From Winogradskyella sp. (lineage in GTDB: Bacteria; Bacteroidota; Bacteroidia; Flavobacteriales; Flavobacteriaceae), in the NCBI RefSeq assembly GCF_013213835.1, contig NZ_JABSSU010000001.1, positions 124,001-188,000 on the forward strand: 64,000 nt of DNA, in the 5' to 3' direction. Made by a program: the position numbers and the translations under genes. Positions 16,871 through 27,230 of the stretch are shown one piece after another. The notes beneath the pieces were generated by a model, which saw only the letters and a list, made by a program, of their open reading frames with translations, did no database searches and was not told the DNA's origin. The first letter of the stretch is position 1. Every line of letters begins with the position of its first letter.

Positions 16871-18409
16871 TTATTTCAGCATTTTAGACAATATACCTAA
16901 TACACTTCGTATCACGGTTGGACTTGATAAGACTTTAACAATAGGGTTTTGTCTCGAGCTTCTTCTTCGAGATGCAGACGATTTTCTTTTACGCTCTTCG
17001 CGTTCAATGGCTTCTTTTTCTTCCTTAGCTTTCTGTTTCGCCTCTTCAGCCTCAGCTTTTTTAATCTTCTCGTTAAGTAATTCGTAAGCACTTTCTCTGT
17101 CAACTTCTTTGTTGTACTTCCTCGCTAACTGAGATTGGGCTAATAAATTGCTGAGTTCAGATTCTGTTAATATATCCATTCTACTCATTGGTGCACGCAT
17201 CATAGTTGCAGCCAATGGTGTAGGTTTTCCTTTCTCATTTAATGCAGATACTAAGGCTTCACCTATACCAAGCGATGTTAAAACTTCGGTAGTGTCATAG
17301 TAATCTGTATCAGGATAATTTTGAGCAGTCAGTTTAATCGCTTTTCTGTCTTTTGCAGTAAAAGCTCTAAGCGCATGTTGCACTTTAAGACCTAATTGAC
17401 CTAAAACTTCTTCTGGAACATCAGTAGGATTTTGAGTTACAAAATATAAACCAACTCCTTTACTACGAATAAGTTTAACAATACTTTCAATCTGATTAAG
17501 TAACGCATCAGAAGCTTCATTAAAAATTAAATGTGCTTCATCAATAAACATAACTAATTCTGGTCTACCGCTGTCACCTTGTTCTGGAAATGTAGAATAT
17601 ATTTCAGCCAATAAACTCAACATAAATGTAGAGAATATTTTTGGCTTGTCTTGGATGTCAGTCAATCGAATAATATTGATATAACCGCGACCATTTTCAT
17701 CTATGCGCAATAAATCTTGAGTATCAAAAGAGGTTTCACCAAAGAATAAATCTCCACCTTGCTGCTCAATTTCAATAATCTTTCTTAAAATAGCACCTGT
17801 AGAGGCTGTTGAAATTCTACCATAAATTTCTGCAAACTCTTTTTTTCCTTCACCAGTAGCATATTGTAGAATTTTCTTGAAGTCTTTAAGGTCTAAAAGT
17901 GGAAGTTTATTGTCATCACAATATTTAAAGATTACAGAAATAATACCAGCTTGTGTTTCAGTAACACCAAGAATTCTAGAGATTAAGACTGGACCAAATT
18001 CACTGATTGTAGCTCTAAGTCTAACACCATCTTGTTCAGAAAGTGTCATAATTTCAACCGGAAAAGCTTTAGCATCAAAAGGTAATCCTATTTTTTCGTG
18101 ACGCTCATCAATTTTTGGATGACCAGGACTAGCTTTTGCCAAACCACTCAAATCACCTTTTATATCCATTAATAATACAGGAACACCTTTTTCTGAAAGA
18201 TTCTCAGCTAAAACTTGAAGTGTTTTTGTTTTTCCGGTACCAGTAGCTCCAGCAATTAAACCGTGTCGGTTCATCGTCTTCAGAGGCACGTTAACGAAAG
18301 CATTTGTCATGGTTTCGCCATCTAACATTGCAGAACCTAAGGTAATATAATCACCTTTAAATGTGTTTCCTTCTTCAATGTGGCTTAAAAAAGAATCTTG
18401 TCTTTCCAT
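16871..18409 (-). CDS. HerA-like ATPase, DUF853 (YjgR) family
   Basis: Predicted DNA-translocase-like NTPase. Counting from the ATG at 18409, Walker A is GATGTGKT (54-61) and Walker B is LVMFIDEAHLIF. The DUF853 signatures LLMDIKGDLSGLA, VTQNPTDVPEEVLGQLG and HALRAFTAKDRKA are also present. The C-terminus has a long Lys/Glu-rich coiled coil, then a Ser/Arg tail (KRKSSASRRRSSRQ). I chose the ATG at 18409 because the longer frame to 18448 would begin with TTG and adds 13 residues not expected for the family. Physiological role of this family is not settled. Confidence 0.88.
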   Translation of the reverse strand: MERQDSFLSHIEEGNTFKGDYITLGSAMLDGETMTNAFVNVPLKTMNRHGLIAGATGTGKTKTLQVLAENLSEKGVPVLLMDIKGDLSGLAKASPGHPKIDERHEKIGLPFDAKAFPVEIMTLSEQDGVRLRATISEFGPVLISRILGVTETQAGIISVIFKYCDDNKLPLLDLKDFKKILQYATGEGKKEFAEIYGRISTASTGAILRKIIEIEQQGGDLFFGETSFDTQDLLRIDENGRGYINIIRLTDIQDKPKIFSTFMLSLLAEIYSTFPEQGDSGRPELVMFIDEAHLIFNEASDALLNQIESIVKLIRSKGVGLYFVTQNPTDVPEEVLGQLGLKVQHALRAFTAKDRKAIKLTAQNYPDTDYYDTTEVLTSLGIGEALVSALNEKGKPTPLAATMMRAPMSRMDILTESELSNLLAQSQLARKYNKEVDRESAYELLNEKIKKAEAEEAKQKAKEEKEAIEREERKRKSSASRRRSSRQNPIVKVLSSPTVIRSVLGILSKMLK

Positions 18410-18506
18410 GTGGTATATTTTCCGTAAAAATACTGCAATTTTAGTCAAGATTAAAACTCAAATTATTACGTAATAGTTCTAACTTCTTACTTATGAGTTT
18501 AAGTCT

Positions 18507-18514
18507 TATCTTTG
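18507..18514 (+). promoter_or_regulatory. -7 promoter element for queE, almost leaderless
   Basis: TATCTTTG, exact TAnnTTTG match; only 7 bp separate it from the queE ATG, so the transcript would have a leader of a few bases at most. Confidence 0.55.
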
Positions 18515-18521
18515 CGGTCTT

Positions 18522-19154
18522 ATGACGAGACGCGAACAACAAGAGTTAGTAGATAAAGGTTTGTTATTACCTTTAATGGAAGAGTTTTATACCATTCAAG
18601 GAGAAGGTTATCACAAAGGTACTGCAGCCTATTTTGTGAGGATTGGCGGTTGTGATGTGGGTTGTCATTGGTGCGATGTTAAAGAAAGTTGGTTAGCAGA
18701 ATTGCATCCGCCAACAGAAACATCTCAGATTGTAGAGAACGCAGTAAAGTATAGTAATACCATTGTTGTTACTGGCGGTGAACCATTAACTTGGGATATG
18801 GGGCCTTTAACCAAACAATTAAAGTCAAAAGGCGTTCAAACACATATTGAAACGTCTGGAGCTTATAAATTAACGGGTACTTGGGATTGGATCTGTCTAT
18901 CGCCTAAAAAGATGAAATTACCCACAGATGAGATTTATGCAAAGGCACACGAGTTGAAATGTATCATTTACAATAAAGATGATTTTAGATTTGCAGAAGA
19001 ACAAGCTGCTAAAGTTAATGATAATTGTATTTTGTATTTACAACCAGAATGGAGTAAGCGCGAAAAAATGATGCCTCAAATTGTAGATTATGTAATGAAC
19101 AATCCTAAATGGAAAGTGTCTCTACAAACACATAAGTACTTAAATATTCCTTAA
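18522..19154 (+). CDS. queE: 7-carboxy-7-deazaguanine synthase
   Basis: Radical-SAM enzyme of queuosine precursor (preQ0) synthesis, converting 6-carboxytetrahydropterin to 7-carboxy-7-deazaguanine. The iron-sulfur cluster cysteines are Cys44, Cys48 and Cys51 in GGCDVGCHWCDVKESW; FYTIQGEG precedes them and TGGEPLTWD forms the SAM-binding GGEP motif. 210 residues, as in flavobacteria. The ATG sits directly behind the -7 element. An internal Met19 exists, but the residues before it (ELVDKGLLLPLMEEFY) are conserved in the family, so the long form is preferred. No other queuosine gene is adjacent. Confidence 0.96.
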   Translation: MTRREQQELVDKGLLLPLMEEFYTIQGEGYHKGTAAYFVRIGGCDVGCHWCDVKESWLAELHPPTETSQIVENAVKYSNTIVVTGGEPLTWDMGPLTKQLKSKGVQTHIETSGAYKLTGTWDWICLSPKKMKLPTDEIYAKAHELKCIIYNKDDFRFAEEQAAKVNDNCILYLQPEWSKREKMMPQIVDYVMNNPKWKVSLQTHKYLNIP

Positions 19155-19169
19155 TATTTATTCAAACAA

Positions 19170-20159
19170 TTAATCTGATTGGTCATTAATCCAATGAATT
19201 AGTTCTTTTTTGTCAATAGCATCCCAGGTAGATTGTGCATTTTTATTTTCAGCCGGATTATCTTTGGGTTGCATAACAATTAAGTCTGTGTTGTCATTTC
19301 CTGCAAGTTGTAATTCAGATAAAAAACCGACGATATCTGTCGCGTTATTTTCATATAGCGTTCTATGATGCTTTTTAAGTCTGTATTTTATTGCAGGTTC
19401 TATGTAGGCTCTTATTGCATACGCTTTATATACTTCAATATTCCTATTTTCCTCATCAAAATAACTGTAAGGAGAAAAGCTATGATAAGCTTCAGGGTTT
19501 GTTATCGGCGTGCCTTGTAAATAGGTTTCAAGCATATAATTTATAAACTTTGGTTCCCAAAAGTCCACTTTACTAATTTTTAGGTCGCGTCTGTTTTGGT
19601 GCCATTTTCTGGTCCAATCCATTGTAAAATTACAAACTACAATACCCTTTATATTAAGTTGAAAGTCGTCTTCAGTTTCTTTAATGTGCTTTATATATCT
19701 CATTGCTCTATGACCAGTAAGACTAGCACCTAAAAAGAAAATATTTTTATTTGGCAAGTTATGTTTTAAAAACACATTCTCTATGAGTTGATGAGCCGTC
19801 AAAATGGAGGTTTCAGAAAAGTAAAAATCAAAAGGGATATCAGTTGATACTGATAAAACAGCAAAATCCTTTTTTAATGCTTTTTTATAAATCTTTTTTG
19901 CACTATCATTTCTTTTGTCAAAGCCAGAATCCTCTAGAAAAATTAAAACTCCTTTAACGTAACTGTCATCTGGGAGCATTAAAGTATACCCACTTTGAAT
20001 GTATGGTAATACATCGTTTTTGTCGGTGCCAATTCTAAAGTTTTCTTTTTTTGCAGAATTATAGTGTGCTATCAGTTTTTGCGAATAAGACAGTGTAACG
20101 TTAAATACTAAAGCTAAAGCAGTTAACACTGTAACGCATGGTGAAATTGATGTTTTCAT
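19170..20159 (-). CDS. Secreted alpha/beta-hydrolase-fold protein
   Basis: 329 residues with a signal peptide (about 1-26, ending SYSQ). The core looks like an alpha/beta hydrolase: strand VKGVLIFLEDSGF, then GASLTGHRA with a nucleophile-like Ser146, and later INDQSD at the C-terminus. No named family recognised; a C-terminal His for the triad is possible in LIHWIND. Substrate unknown. It converges on queE. Confidence 0.65.
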   Translation of the reverse strand: MKTSISPCVTVLTALALVFNVTLSYSQKLIAHYNSAKKENFRIGTDKNDVLPYIQSGYTLMLPDDSYVKGVLIFLEDSGFDKRNDSAKKIYKKALKKDFAVLSVSTDIPFDFYFSETSILTAHQLIENVFLKHNLPNKNIFFLGASLTGHRAMRYIKHIKETEDDFQLNIKGIVVCNFTMDWTRKWHQNRRDLKISKVDFWEPKFINYMLETYLQGTPITNPEAYHSFSPYSYFDEENRNIEVYKAYAIRAYIEPAIKYRLKKHHRTLYENNATDIVGFLSELQLAGNDNTDLIVMQPKDNPAENKNAQSTWDAIDKKELIHWINDQSD

Positions 20160-20300
20160 GCCGTAAATTTATCCTTTAGTAATATGTGAATTTACATTAA
20201 AATGTTCAATGATGAGATATGTTCTAAATAATTGAATAAAGACGGTTTCATGTTTCCTTTTACAATTTAGAATCAAAACTATATATTCAATCTATTTTAA

Positions 20301-20378
20301 GTTTCAATATTTCATTAAATATTTAGTATATGTTTAAAAATATAATTAAAACAATATTTAATGTTTTAAATATGAAAC
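20301..20378. promoter_or_regulatory. Large imperfect inverted repeat upstream of asnB
   Basis: Left arm 20301-20323 starts GTTTCAATATTT and ends TTAAATATT; right arm 20353-20378 starts AATATTTAATG and ends ATATGAAAC. The end 11 bp of the arms are exactly complementary and the outer GTTTCA/TGAAAC pair too. It ends 9 bp before the -7 element, a position suited to a regulator. Confidence 0.4.
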
Positions 20379-20386
20379 TTTGGTTC

Positions 20387-20394
20387 CATATTTG
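20387..20394 (+). promoter_or_regulatory. -7 promoter element for asnB
   Basis: CATATTTG, one mismatch from TAnnTTTG, 36 bp before the ATG. Confidence 0.45.
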
Positions 20395-20430
20395 CCTCAG
20401 AATTAGAACTATTATTAAAAAGAAAATATT

Positions 20431-22095
20431 ATGTGCGGAATTGTATGTGCGTTTGATTTAAAACAAAAAAGTGAAGACTTAAGACCTCAAATATTAGAAA
20501 TGTCTAGAAAGATAAGACATAGAGGTCCAGATTGGAGTGGTATATATTCAGATGACAAAGTTGTAATGGCTCATGAGCGTTTAGCAATTGTAGATCCAGC
20601 TTCGGGTAAGCAACCTTTATTTTCAGAAGATAAAAAATTAGTCTTAGCTGCTAACGGCGAAATCTATAACCATAGAGAGATTAGAGAAAATTATAAAGAT
20701 GGTTATGCGTTTCAAACACAAAGTGATTGCGAAGTTATTTTGGCTTTGTATAAGGAAAAAGGTGTGGACTTTGTAGATGACCTAAACGGAATCTTTGGTT
20801 TTGCAATTTATGATGTCGAAAAAGATGAATATTTCATTTCTCGCGATCATATGGGAATTATTCCTTTATATATAGGTTGGGATCAACATGGGACATTTTA
20901 TGTGGCTTCAGAATTAAAAGCATTAGAAGGCTATTGTACAAAAATTGAATTATTTCCTCCAGGACATTATCTATCAAGTAAAGATGGAGAGTTTGTAAAA
21001 TGGTATAAACGAGATTGGGAAGATTACGATGCTGTAAAAGATAACGAAACAAGCATTTTAGAATTACAGCAAGCTTTAGAAGATGCTGTACACAGACAAC
21101 TAATGAGTGATGTACCTTATGGCGTTTTATTATCTGGTGGATTAGATTCTTCAGTAACTTCTGCTATCGCAAAAAAATATTCGCAAATGCGTGTAGAAGC
21201 TAACGATAAAGAACAAGCTTGGTGGCCGCAATTACACAGTTTTTCTGTTGGTTTAGAAGGTTCGCCAGATTTAGCTGCCGCACAAAAAGTAGCAGATCAT
21301 ATTGGTACAGTACATCACGAAATTAAGTTTACCATTCAAGAAGGATTAGATGCTATTAAAGATGTAATCTACCAGTTAGAAACTTATGATATTACAACAG
21401 TAAGAGCAAGTACACCAATGTATCTTATGGCTAGAGTTATAAAGTCTATGGGAATTAAGATGGTACTTTCTGGTGAAGGCGCAGACGAATTATTTGGTGG
21501 TTATTTATATTTCCATAAAGCACCAAACGATAAAGAATTTCATGAAGAAACAGTGCGTAAGTTGAGCAAACTACATATGTACGATTGTCTTAGAGCTAAC
21601 AAGAGTTTAGCTGCTTGGGGAATTGAAGGTCGTGTACCATTTTTAGATAAAGAATTTATGGATGTGGCGATGCGCATTAACCCAAAAGATAAAATGATTA
21701 CTCCAGAACGTATGGAAAAATGGGTAGTTCGTAAAGCCTTTGAAGACTACTTGCCAGAAAGCGTAGCTTGGAGACAAAAAGAACAATTTAGTGATGGTGT
21801 TGGATATTCTTGGATAGATACTTTAAAAGAAGTTGTTGAAAAAGAAGTAACGGATGAACAAATGGCAAATGCACATTTCCGTTTCCCAATACAAACACCA
21901 CAAAACAAAGAAGAATATTATTATAGAACCATTTTCGAAGGACATTTCCCTAGTGATGCAGCTGCATTAAGTGTACCGCAAGAACCAAGTGTGGCATGTA
22001 GTACTAAAATCGCTTTAGAATGGGATGAAGCATTTAAAAACATGAACGATCCATCAGGTCGTGCAGTTGCCAAAGTGCATGAAGATGCCTATTAA
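20431..22095 (+). CDS. asnB: Asparagine synthase (glutamine-hydrolysing)
   Basis: Makes asparagine from aspartate, ATP and glutamine. Class II glutamine amidotransferase domain with nucleophile Cys2 (MCGIVCAF), RHRGPDWSG at 29-37 and NGEIYNH; synthetase domain with the ATP-pyrophosphatase loop SGGLDSS (235-241) and SGEGADELFGGY. 554 residues, the AsnB size. Own promoter and a strong terminator, monocistronic. Confidence 0.97.
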   Translation: MCGIVCAFDLKQKSEDLRPQILEMSRKIRHRGPDWSGIYSDDKVVMAHERLAIVDPASGKQPLFSEDKKLVLAANGEIYNHREIRENYKDGYAFQTQSDCEVILALYKEKGVDFVDDLNGIFGFAIYDVEKDEYFISRDHMGIIPLYIGWDQHGTFYVASELKALEGYCTKIELFPPGHYLSSKDGEFVKWYKRDWEDYDAVKDNETSILELQQALEDAVHRQLMSDVPYGVLLSGGLDSSVTSAIAKKYSQMRVEANDKEQAWWPQLHSFSVGLEGSPDLAAAQKVADHIGTVHHEIKFTIQEGLDAIKDVIYQLETYDITTVRASTPMYLMARVIKSMGIKMVLSGEGADELFGGYLYFHKAPNDKEFHEETVRKLSKLHMYDCLRANKSLAAWGIEGRVPFLDKEFMDVAMRINPKDKMITPERMEKWVVRKAFEDYLPESVAWRQKEQFSDGVGYSWIDTLKEVVEKEVTDEQMANAHFRFPIQTPQNKEEYYYRTIFEGHFPSDAAALSVPQEPSVACSTKIALEWDEAFKNMNDPSGRAVAKVHEDAY

Positions 22096-22110
22096 TGAGA
22101 CTCAATCTCT

Positions 22111-22132
22111 GCGAGACGCAGTCGAAGTAGAT
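22111..22132. repeat. Remnant of the argS-type interspersed repeat
   Basis: Shortly after the asnB stop, GCGAGACGCAGTCGAAGTAG shares CGCAGTCGAAGT with the insert in argS at 3266-3290. Likely a decayed copy in non-coding DNA. Confidence 0.4.
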
Positions 22133-22208
22133 ATTGTAAGTCGAATTAATACCGCTGCATAGCGTCATCTTAAAACTTACTATTTTTAATAAATAGATTT
22201 TAATTCTG

Positions 22209-22240
22209 AAAAAAAGGTTAGCGTTATGCTAACCTTTTTT
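22209..22240 (+). terminator. Rho-independent terminator of asnB
   Basis: 13-bp stem with arms AAAAAAGGTTAGC and GCTAACCTTTTTT and a 5-nt loop, about 115 bp after the stop codon. Confidence 0.88.
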
Positions 22241-22312
22241 GTTTTCAGAAATTTAAGAAGTAAATCAATATCTTTGGCTTAAAGTATTTCTAAACCCTTG
22301 TAAAGCCTGCAA

Positions 22313-22371
22313 GTGACAGATAGGTGACATTTAAGTGGCGTGAAGAAAACCAAGATTACGCTTTAGATTTG
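22313..22371 (+). promoter_or_regulatory. Promoter region of the HTH gene with GTGACA direct repeats
   Basis: TAGATTTG at 22364-22371 is an exact TAnnTTTG match, 21 bp before the ATG. Upstream, GTGACA occurs at 22313-22318 and 22324-22329, 11 bp apart (one helical turn), a possible site for the HTH protein itself or another regulator. Confidence 0.4.
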
Positions 22372-22392
22372 TGCCAACAAAAATGGTGAAAT

Positions 22393-22956
22393 ATGAAACA
22401 ACAAACACTTAAAGAAAATTTAGTTTACCATAGAAAGCTAAAAGGGTACACGCAAGATGAACTTTCAGAAAAAACAACTGTTGGTGTTCGTACGATTCAG
22501 CGTATAGAAAAGGGTGAAGTTAATCCGCATTTGCAAACCGTAAAATTATTGGCTGAAGGTTTAGATATTGAAGTAGAAGATTTAATTGTACTAGATAATC
22601 CAAAAGAAGAAAAGGTTTCTCGGAATTGGATGCTTTGGATTCATGGCGCACCTTTCTTTGGATTCATTATACCATTTGCTAATGTTTTAATTCCATTATT
22701 TGTCTGGACGAGTAAATCAGATGATAGTTCTATCTATGAAGAACATAGCAGAAAGGTTTTTAACTTTCATTGTACGCTAAATCTCATGATTGTGGTGTCA
22801 TTGCTTTTGTTTTTTGTCATTCCTGGTTATAATTATTTCCTAACAGGTGCAATTTTTCTATTTGGTATTGTACTTACAATAAAAAATGTAATGTCTGCCA
22901 TAAGTGCTCATACTTGTCATTATCCATTGTCTATTGCTTTTTTAAAGTCTAAGTAG
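22393..22956 (+). CDS. XRE-type HTH protein with membrane domain (DUF4870-like)
   Basis: 187 residues. N-terminal XRE helix-turn-helix at about 6-62 (LVYHRKLKGYTQDELSEKTT, VGVRTIQRIEKGEVNPHLQT). The C-terminal half (about 76-180) has three or four transmembrane helices and the EEHSRKVFNFHCTLN motif of DUF4870/Tic20-like proteins. So this is a membrane-tethered regulator candidate; ligand and targets unknown. The CPBP protease gene follows 71 bp later on the same strand, perhaps as its partner. Confidence 0.85.
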   Translation: MKQQTLKENLVYHRKLKGYTQDELSEKTTVGVRTIQRIEKGEVNPHLQTVKLLAEGLDIEVEDLIVLDNPKEEKVSRNWMLWIHGAPFFGFIIPFANVLIPLFVWTSKSDDSSIYEEHSRKVFNFHCTLNLMIVVSLLLFFVIPGYNYFLTGAIFLFGIVLTIKNVMSAISAHTCHYPLSIAFLKSK

Positions 22957-23027
22957 GCTTATTACTCAATTATTTCAACTTTAATATATAGCTAATGCAA
23001 CATTAGCTAAGCTAAATACTGTCTATT

Positions 23028-23870
23028 ATGAAATCAGTTTTTACCAAATACCCTAATACATCTAAGTATATTCTTGCTGTAGTGTTATTCTTTTTAGCTC
23101 TATTTGTTAGCGGATTTATAGATACTCCTTTTTTAAAACGTTACTTTCCTTACGTTTCAATTATTTTATTGATTACTGTCACATGGATTTTATTTAAAAC
23201 TGATAATGAGTCCTTAAATGTGTTAGGTTTTAATTTGTCTATTCGCAATCTACTTTTTCTGCCATTAGGCATTATTATAGGTGCTGTGGCATTTTTATTA
23301 GTGAAGTATTTGAGAGCTTTATATACAGGTGAAGTCTTTGAATTAACAACTTCTGAAATCAATTATAATGCATTGCTTTATGGGTTATACACACTTTTAC
23401 CAACTGTAGCTATAGAAGAGTTTCTATTTAGAGGTTACCTTTTTAAGAAAACAATTGAGGTGTCAAATGTGGTAATTGCCAATGTTGTTTTCGGAATAAT
23501 ATTTATGTTAGTTCATATTCTAGATAGAACTATTCTTCAAAACATACCTATGATTGTTTTTTTAGGAATAACTATTCCAATTGGTCATTTGTTATTTGCA
23601 ACAGCACTACTAAAATCGAAAACAATCTATTTTCCGATAGGATTACATTTAGGAAATAATTGGGCTACCATTCATTTAATATCAAACCTTAATGATGGTT
23701 CTAGTATTTTTTTCATTCCAGAAAGTGTGAGGTTTGAAACTTGGTCTTCGTTCATTACTTTAATTATAATTTGGAATACTTTTTATGTGTTAATCATACT
23801 TTTAATCGGGAAATGGGATAAAGTTTCAACTTTTCTTGGTCTAAATCAGCTTATCAATATGAAAAAGTAA
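23028..23870 (+). CDS. CPBP-family intramembrane glutamic endopeptidase
   Basis: 280 residues, about eight transmembrane helices. The Abi/CPBP motifs are intact: EEFLFRG (Glu130, Glu131, Arg135), His163 in FMLVHILD and HLGNN with His207 and Asn211. Members cleave CAAX-like or other membrane proteins, or act in bacteriocin self-immunity; the target here is unknown. Follows the HTH-membrane gene. Confidence 0.9.
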   Translation: MKSVFTKYPNTSKYILAVVLFFLALFVSGFIDTPFLKRYFPYVSIILLITVTWILFKTDNESLNVLGFNLSIRNLLFLPLGIIIGAVAFLLVKYLRALYTGEVFELTTSEINYNALLYGLYTLLPTVAIEEFLFRGYLFKKTIEVSNVVIANVVFGIIFMLVHILDRTILQNIPMIVFLGITIPIGHLLFATALLKSKTIYFPIGLHLGNNWATIHLISNLNDGSSIFFIPESVRFETWSSFITLIIIWNTFYVLIILLIGKWDKVSTFLGLNQLINMKK

Positions 23871-24029
23871 AGTCTTCAACCCAAAATAAGACGATTTAAG
23901 CCGTTTTGGTTAAAAATCATTTAGGCTGGAATAGTTTTTATAGTCAAAATTTAAAATTTAACTGTTTTTAGCTTGTTTAAGCGATTTTAATAATTAAATA
24001 AAATTGTTGATAATTATGTGATAATTTGC

Positions 24030-24055
24030 TTAAAACGCTTTAAAATGCGTTTTAA
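24030..24055. promoter_or_regulatory. Perfect inverted repeat in the gyrB promoter
   Basis: Arms TTAAAACGC (24030-24038) and GCGTTTTAA (24047-24055) with an 8-bp centre, ending 6 bp before the -7 element, so it covers the -33 region. This position suits an operator. Confidence 0.5.
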
Positions 24056-24061
24056 TAATCG

Positions 24062-24069
24062 TATCTTTG
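24062..24069 (+). promoter_or_regulatory. -7 promoter element for gyrB
   Basis: TATCTTTG, exact TAnnTTTG match, 71 bp before the ATG, which leaves a long leader containing a hairpin. Confidence 0.6.
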
Positions 24070-24077
24070 AATAGTCG

Positions 24078-24109
24078 AAAAAGGGTTGCTATAAAGCACC
24101 TTTTTTTTA
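24078..24109 (+). terminator. Terminator-like hairpin in the gyrB leader
   Basis: AAAAAGGG, a bulged T, TGCT, loop ATAA, AGCACC and then eight T's. It lies between the -7 element and the ATG, so it would be transcribed in the leader, where it could attenuate gyrB. Confidence 0.5.
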
Positions 24110-24140
24110 TGAAATACTAAAATTATCAATATTTATTTAG

Positions 24141-26078
<1,938 letters not shown>

Positions 26079-26097
26079 ATCAACGGCATATAAAAGT

Positions 26098-26128
26098 AAA
26101 AAGCGTTTCATATTTGGGACGCTTTTTT
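26098..26128 (+). terminator. Rho-independent terminator of gyrB
   Basis: Arms AAAAAGCGT and ACGCTTTTT with a 12-nt loop and a T-tract, 20 bp after the stop codon. Confidence 0.82.
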
Positions 26129-26176
26129 ATTTGTTATTAGTATGACATAAATCATGGAATTTAAAGCTTAAAACCT

Positions 26177-26184
26177 TAATTTTG
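26177..26184 (+). promoter_or_regulatory. -7 promoter element for mdh
   Basis: TAATTTTG, exact TAnnTTTG match, 33 bp before the ATG. Confidence 0.5.
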
Positions 26185-26217
26185 TAATCGTTTTTAAACT
26201 AATTAAATTTTATATAA

Positions 26218-27144
26218 ATGAAAGTAACTGTTGTTGGCGCTGGAGCCGTAGGTGCAAGTTGTGCTGAGTATATTGCTATTAAGAACTTCGCTTCAGAAGT
26301 TGTAATCCTAGATATCAAAGAAGGCTATGCCGAAGGTAAAGCCATGGATTTAATGCAATGTGCATCCTTAAATGGTTTTGATACTAAAATTACAGGTAGT
26401 ACAAACGATTATTCTAAAACAGCTAATAGTGATATTTGTGTAATAACTTCTGGTATTCCAAGAAAACCAGGTATGACACGTGAAGAGTTAATCGGTATCA
26501 ATGCAGGTATCGTTAAGTCTGTTTCTGCTAGCTTAGTTGAGCATTCGCCAAACACTATAATCATTGTGGTAAGTAACCCAATGGATACCATGACGTATTT
26601 AGTGCATAAAACAACAGATTTACCTAAACATAAGATTATTGGAATGGGTGGAGCTTTAGATTCTGCGCGTTTCAAGTATAGATTAGCAGAAGCTTTAGAA
26701 GCGCCAATCAGTGATATCGACGGAATGGTAATTGGTGGACATAGCGATAAAGGTATGGTGCCATTAACATCTCATGCAACAAGAAACAGTATAAATGTAT
26801 CTGAGTTCATTTCAGAAGAGCGTTTAAATCAAGTAAAAGAAGATACTAAAGTTGGTGGTGCCACATTAACTAAGTTATTAGGAACTTCTGCTTGGTATGC
26901 GCCTGGTGCTGCAGTATCTGGTTTAGTTCAAGCTATTGCATGCGACCAAAAGAAAATGTATCCATGTTCTGCATTATTAGATGGTGAATACGGATTAAGT
27001 GATCTTTGTATTGGTGTGCCAGTAATCCTTGGTAAAAATGGTATTGAGAAGATTGTAGATGTACCATTAAGCAATGCAGAAAAAGCACACTTAGCAGAAA
27101 GTGCTGAAGGCGTTAAAAAGACTAATAGTTTGTTGGAGTTTTAA
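26218..27144 (+). CDS. mdh: Malate dehydrogenase (NAD)
   Basis: Citric-acid-cycle enzyme of the LDH-like MDH type (308 residues). Rossmann motif GAGAVG (7-12) with Asp32 selecting NAD; substrate arginines Arg82 and Arg88 in GIPRKPGMTREEL and Arg151 in LDSARF; catalytic His175 in GGHSDKGMVPL. The Arg82 indicates malate/oxaloacetate rather than lactate. Own promoter and terminator. Confidence 0.97.
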   Translation: MKVTVVGAGAVGASCAEYIAIKNFASEVVILDIKEGYAEGKAMDLMQCASLNGFDTKITGSTNDYSKTANSDICVITSGIPRKPGMTREELIGINAGIVKSVSASLVEHSPNTIIIVVSNPMDTMTYLVHKTTDLPKHKIIGMGGALDSARFKYRLAEALEAPISDIDGMVIGGHSDKGMVPLTSHATRNSINVSEFISEERLNQVKEDTKVGGATLTKLLGTSAWYAPGAAVSGLVQAIACDQKKMYPCSALLDGEYGLSDLCIGVPVILGKNGIEKIVDVPLSNAEKAHLAESAEGVKKTNSLLEF

Positions 27145-27166
27145 TAACTTCTTAAACATTTAATAG

Positions 27167-27200
27167 AAAAAGAGACCGTAGTTATACGGTCTCTTTTTTT
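27167..27200 (+). terminator. Rho-independent terminator of mdh
   Basis: 14-bp stem (AAAAAGAGACCGTA / TACGGTCTCTTTTT), 4-nt loop and T-tract. Confidence 0.9.
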
Positions 27201-27230
27201 ATGATTATTTTGAGCAAATATTATCAACTC

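Noticed and set aside
18410-18448. 13-residue N-terminal extension of the HerA-like ATPase
   Set aside because: It would start with TTG, and the ATG at 18409 gives the family-typical start.
27201-27230. ATG at 27201 as start of the lipoprotein gene
   Set aside because: It follows the mdh terminator T-run directly and puts ten residues in front of an otherwise perfect lipoprotein signal.
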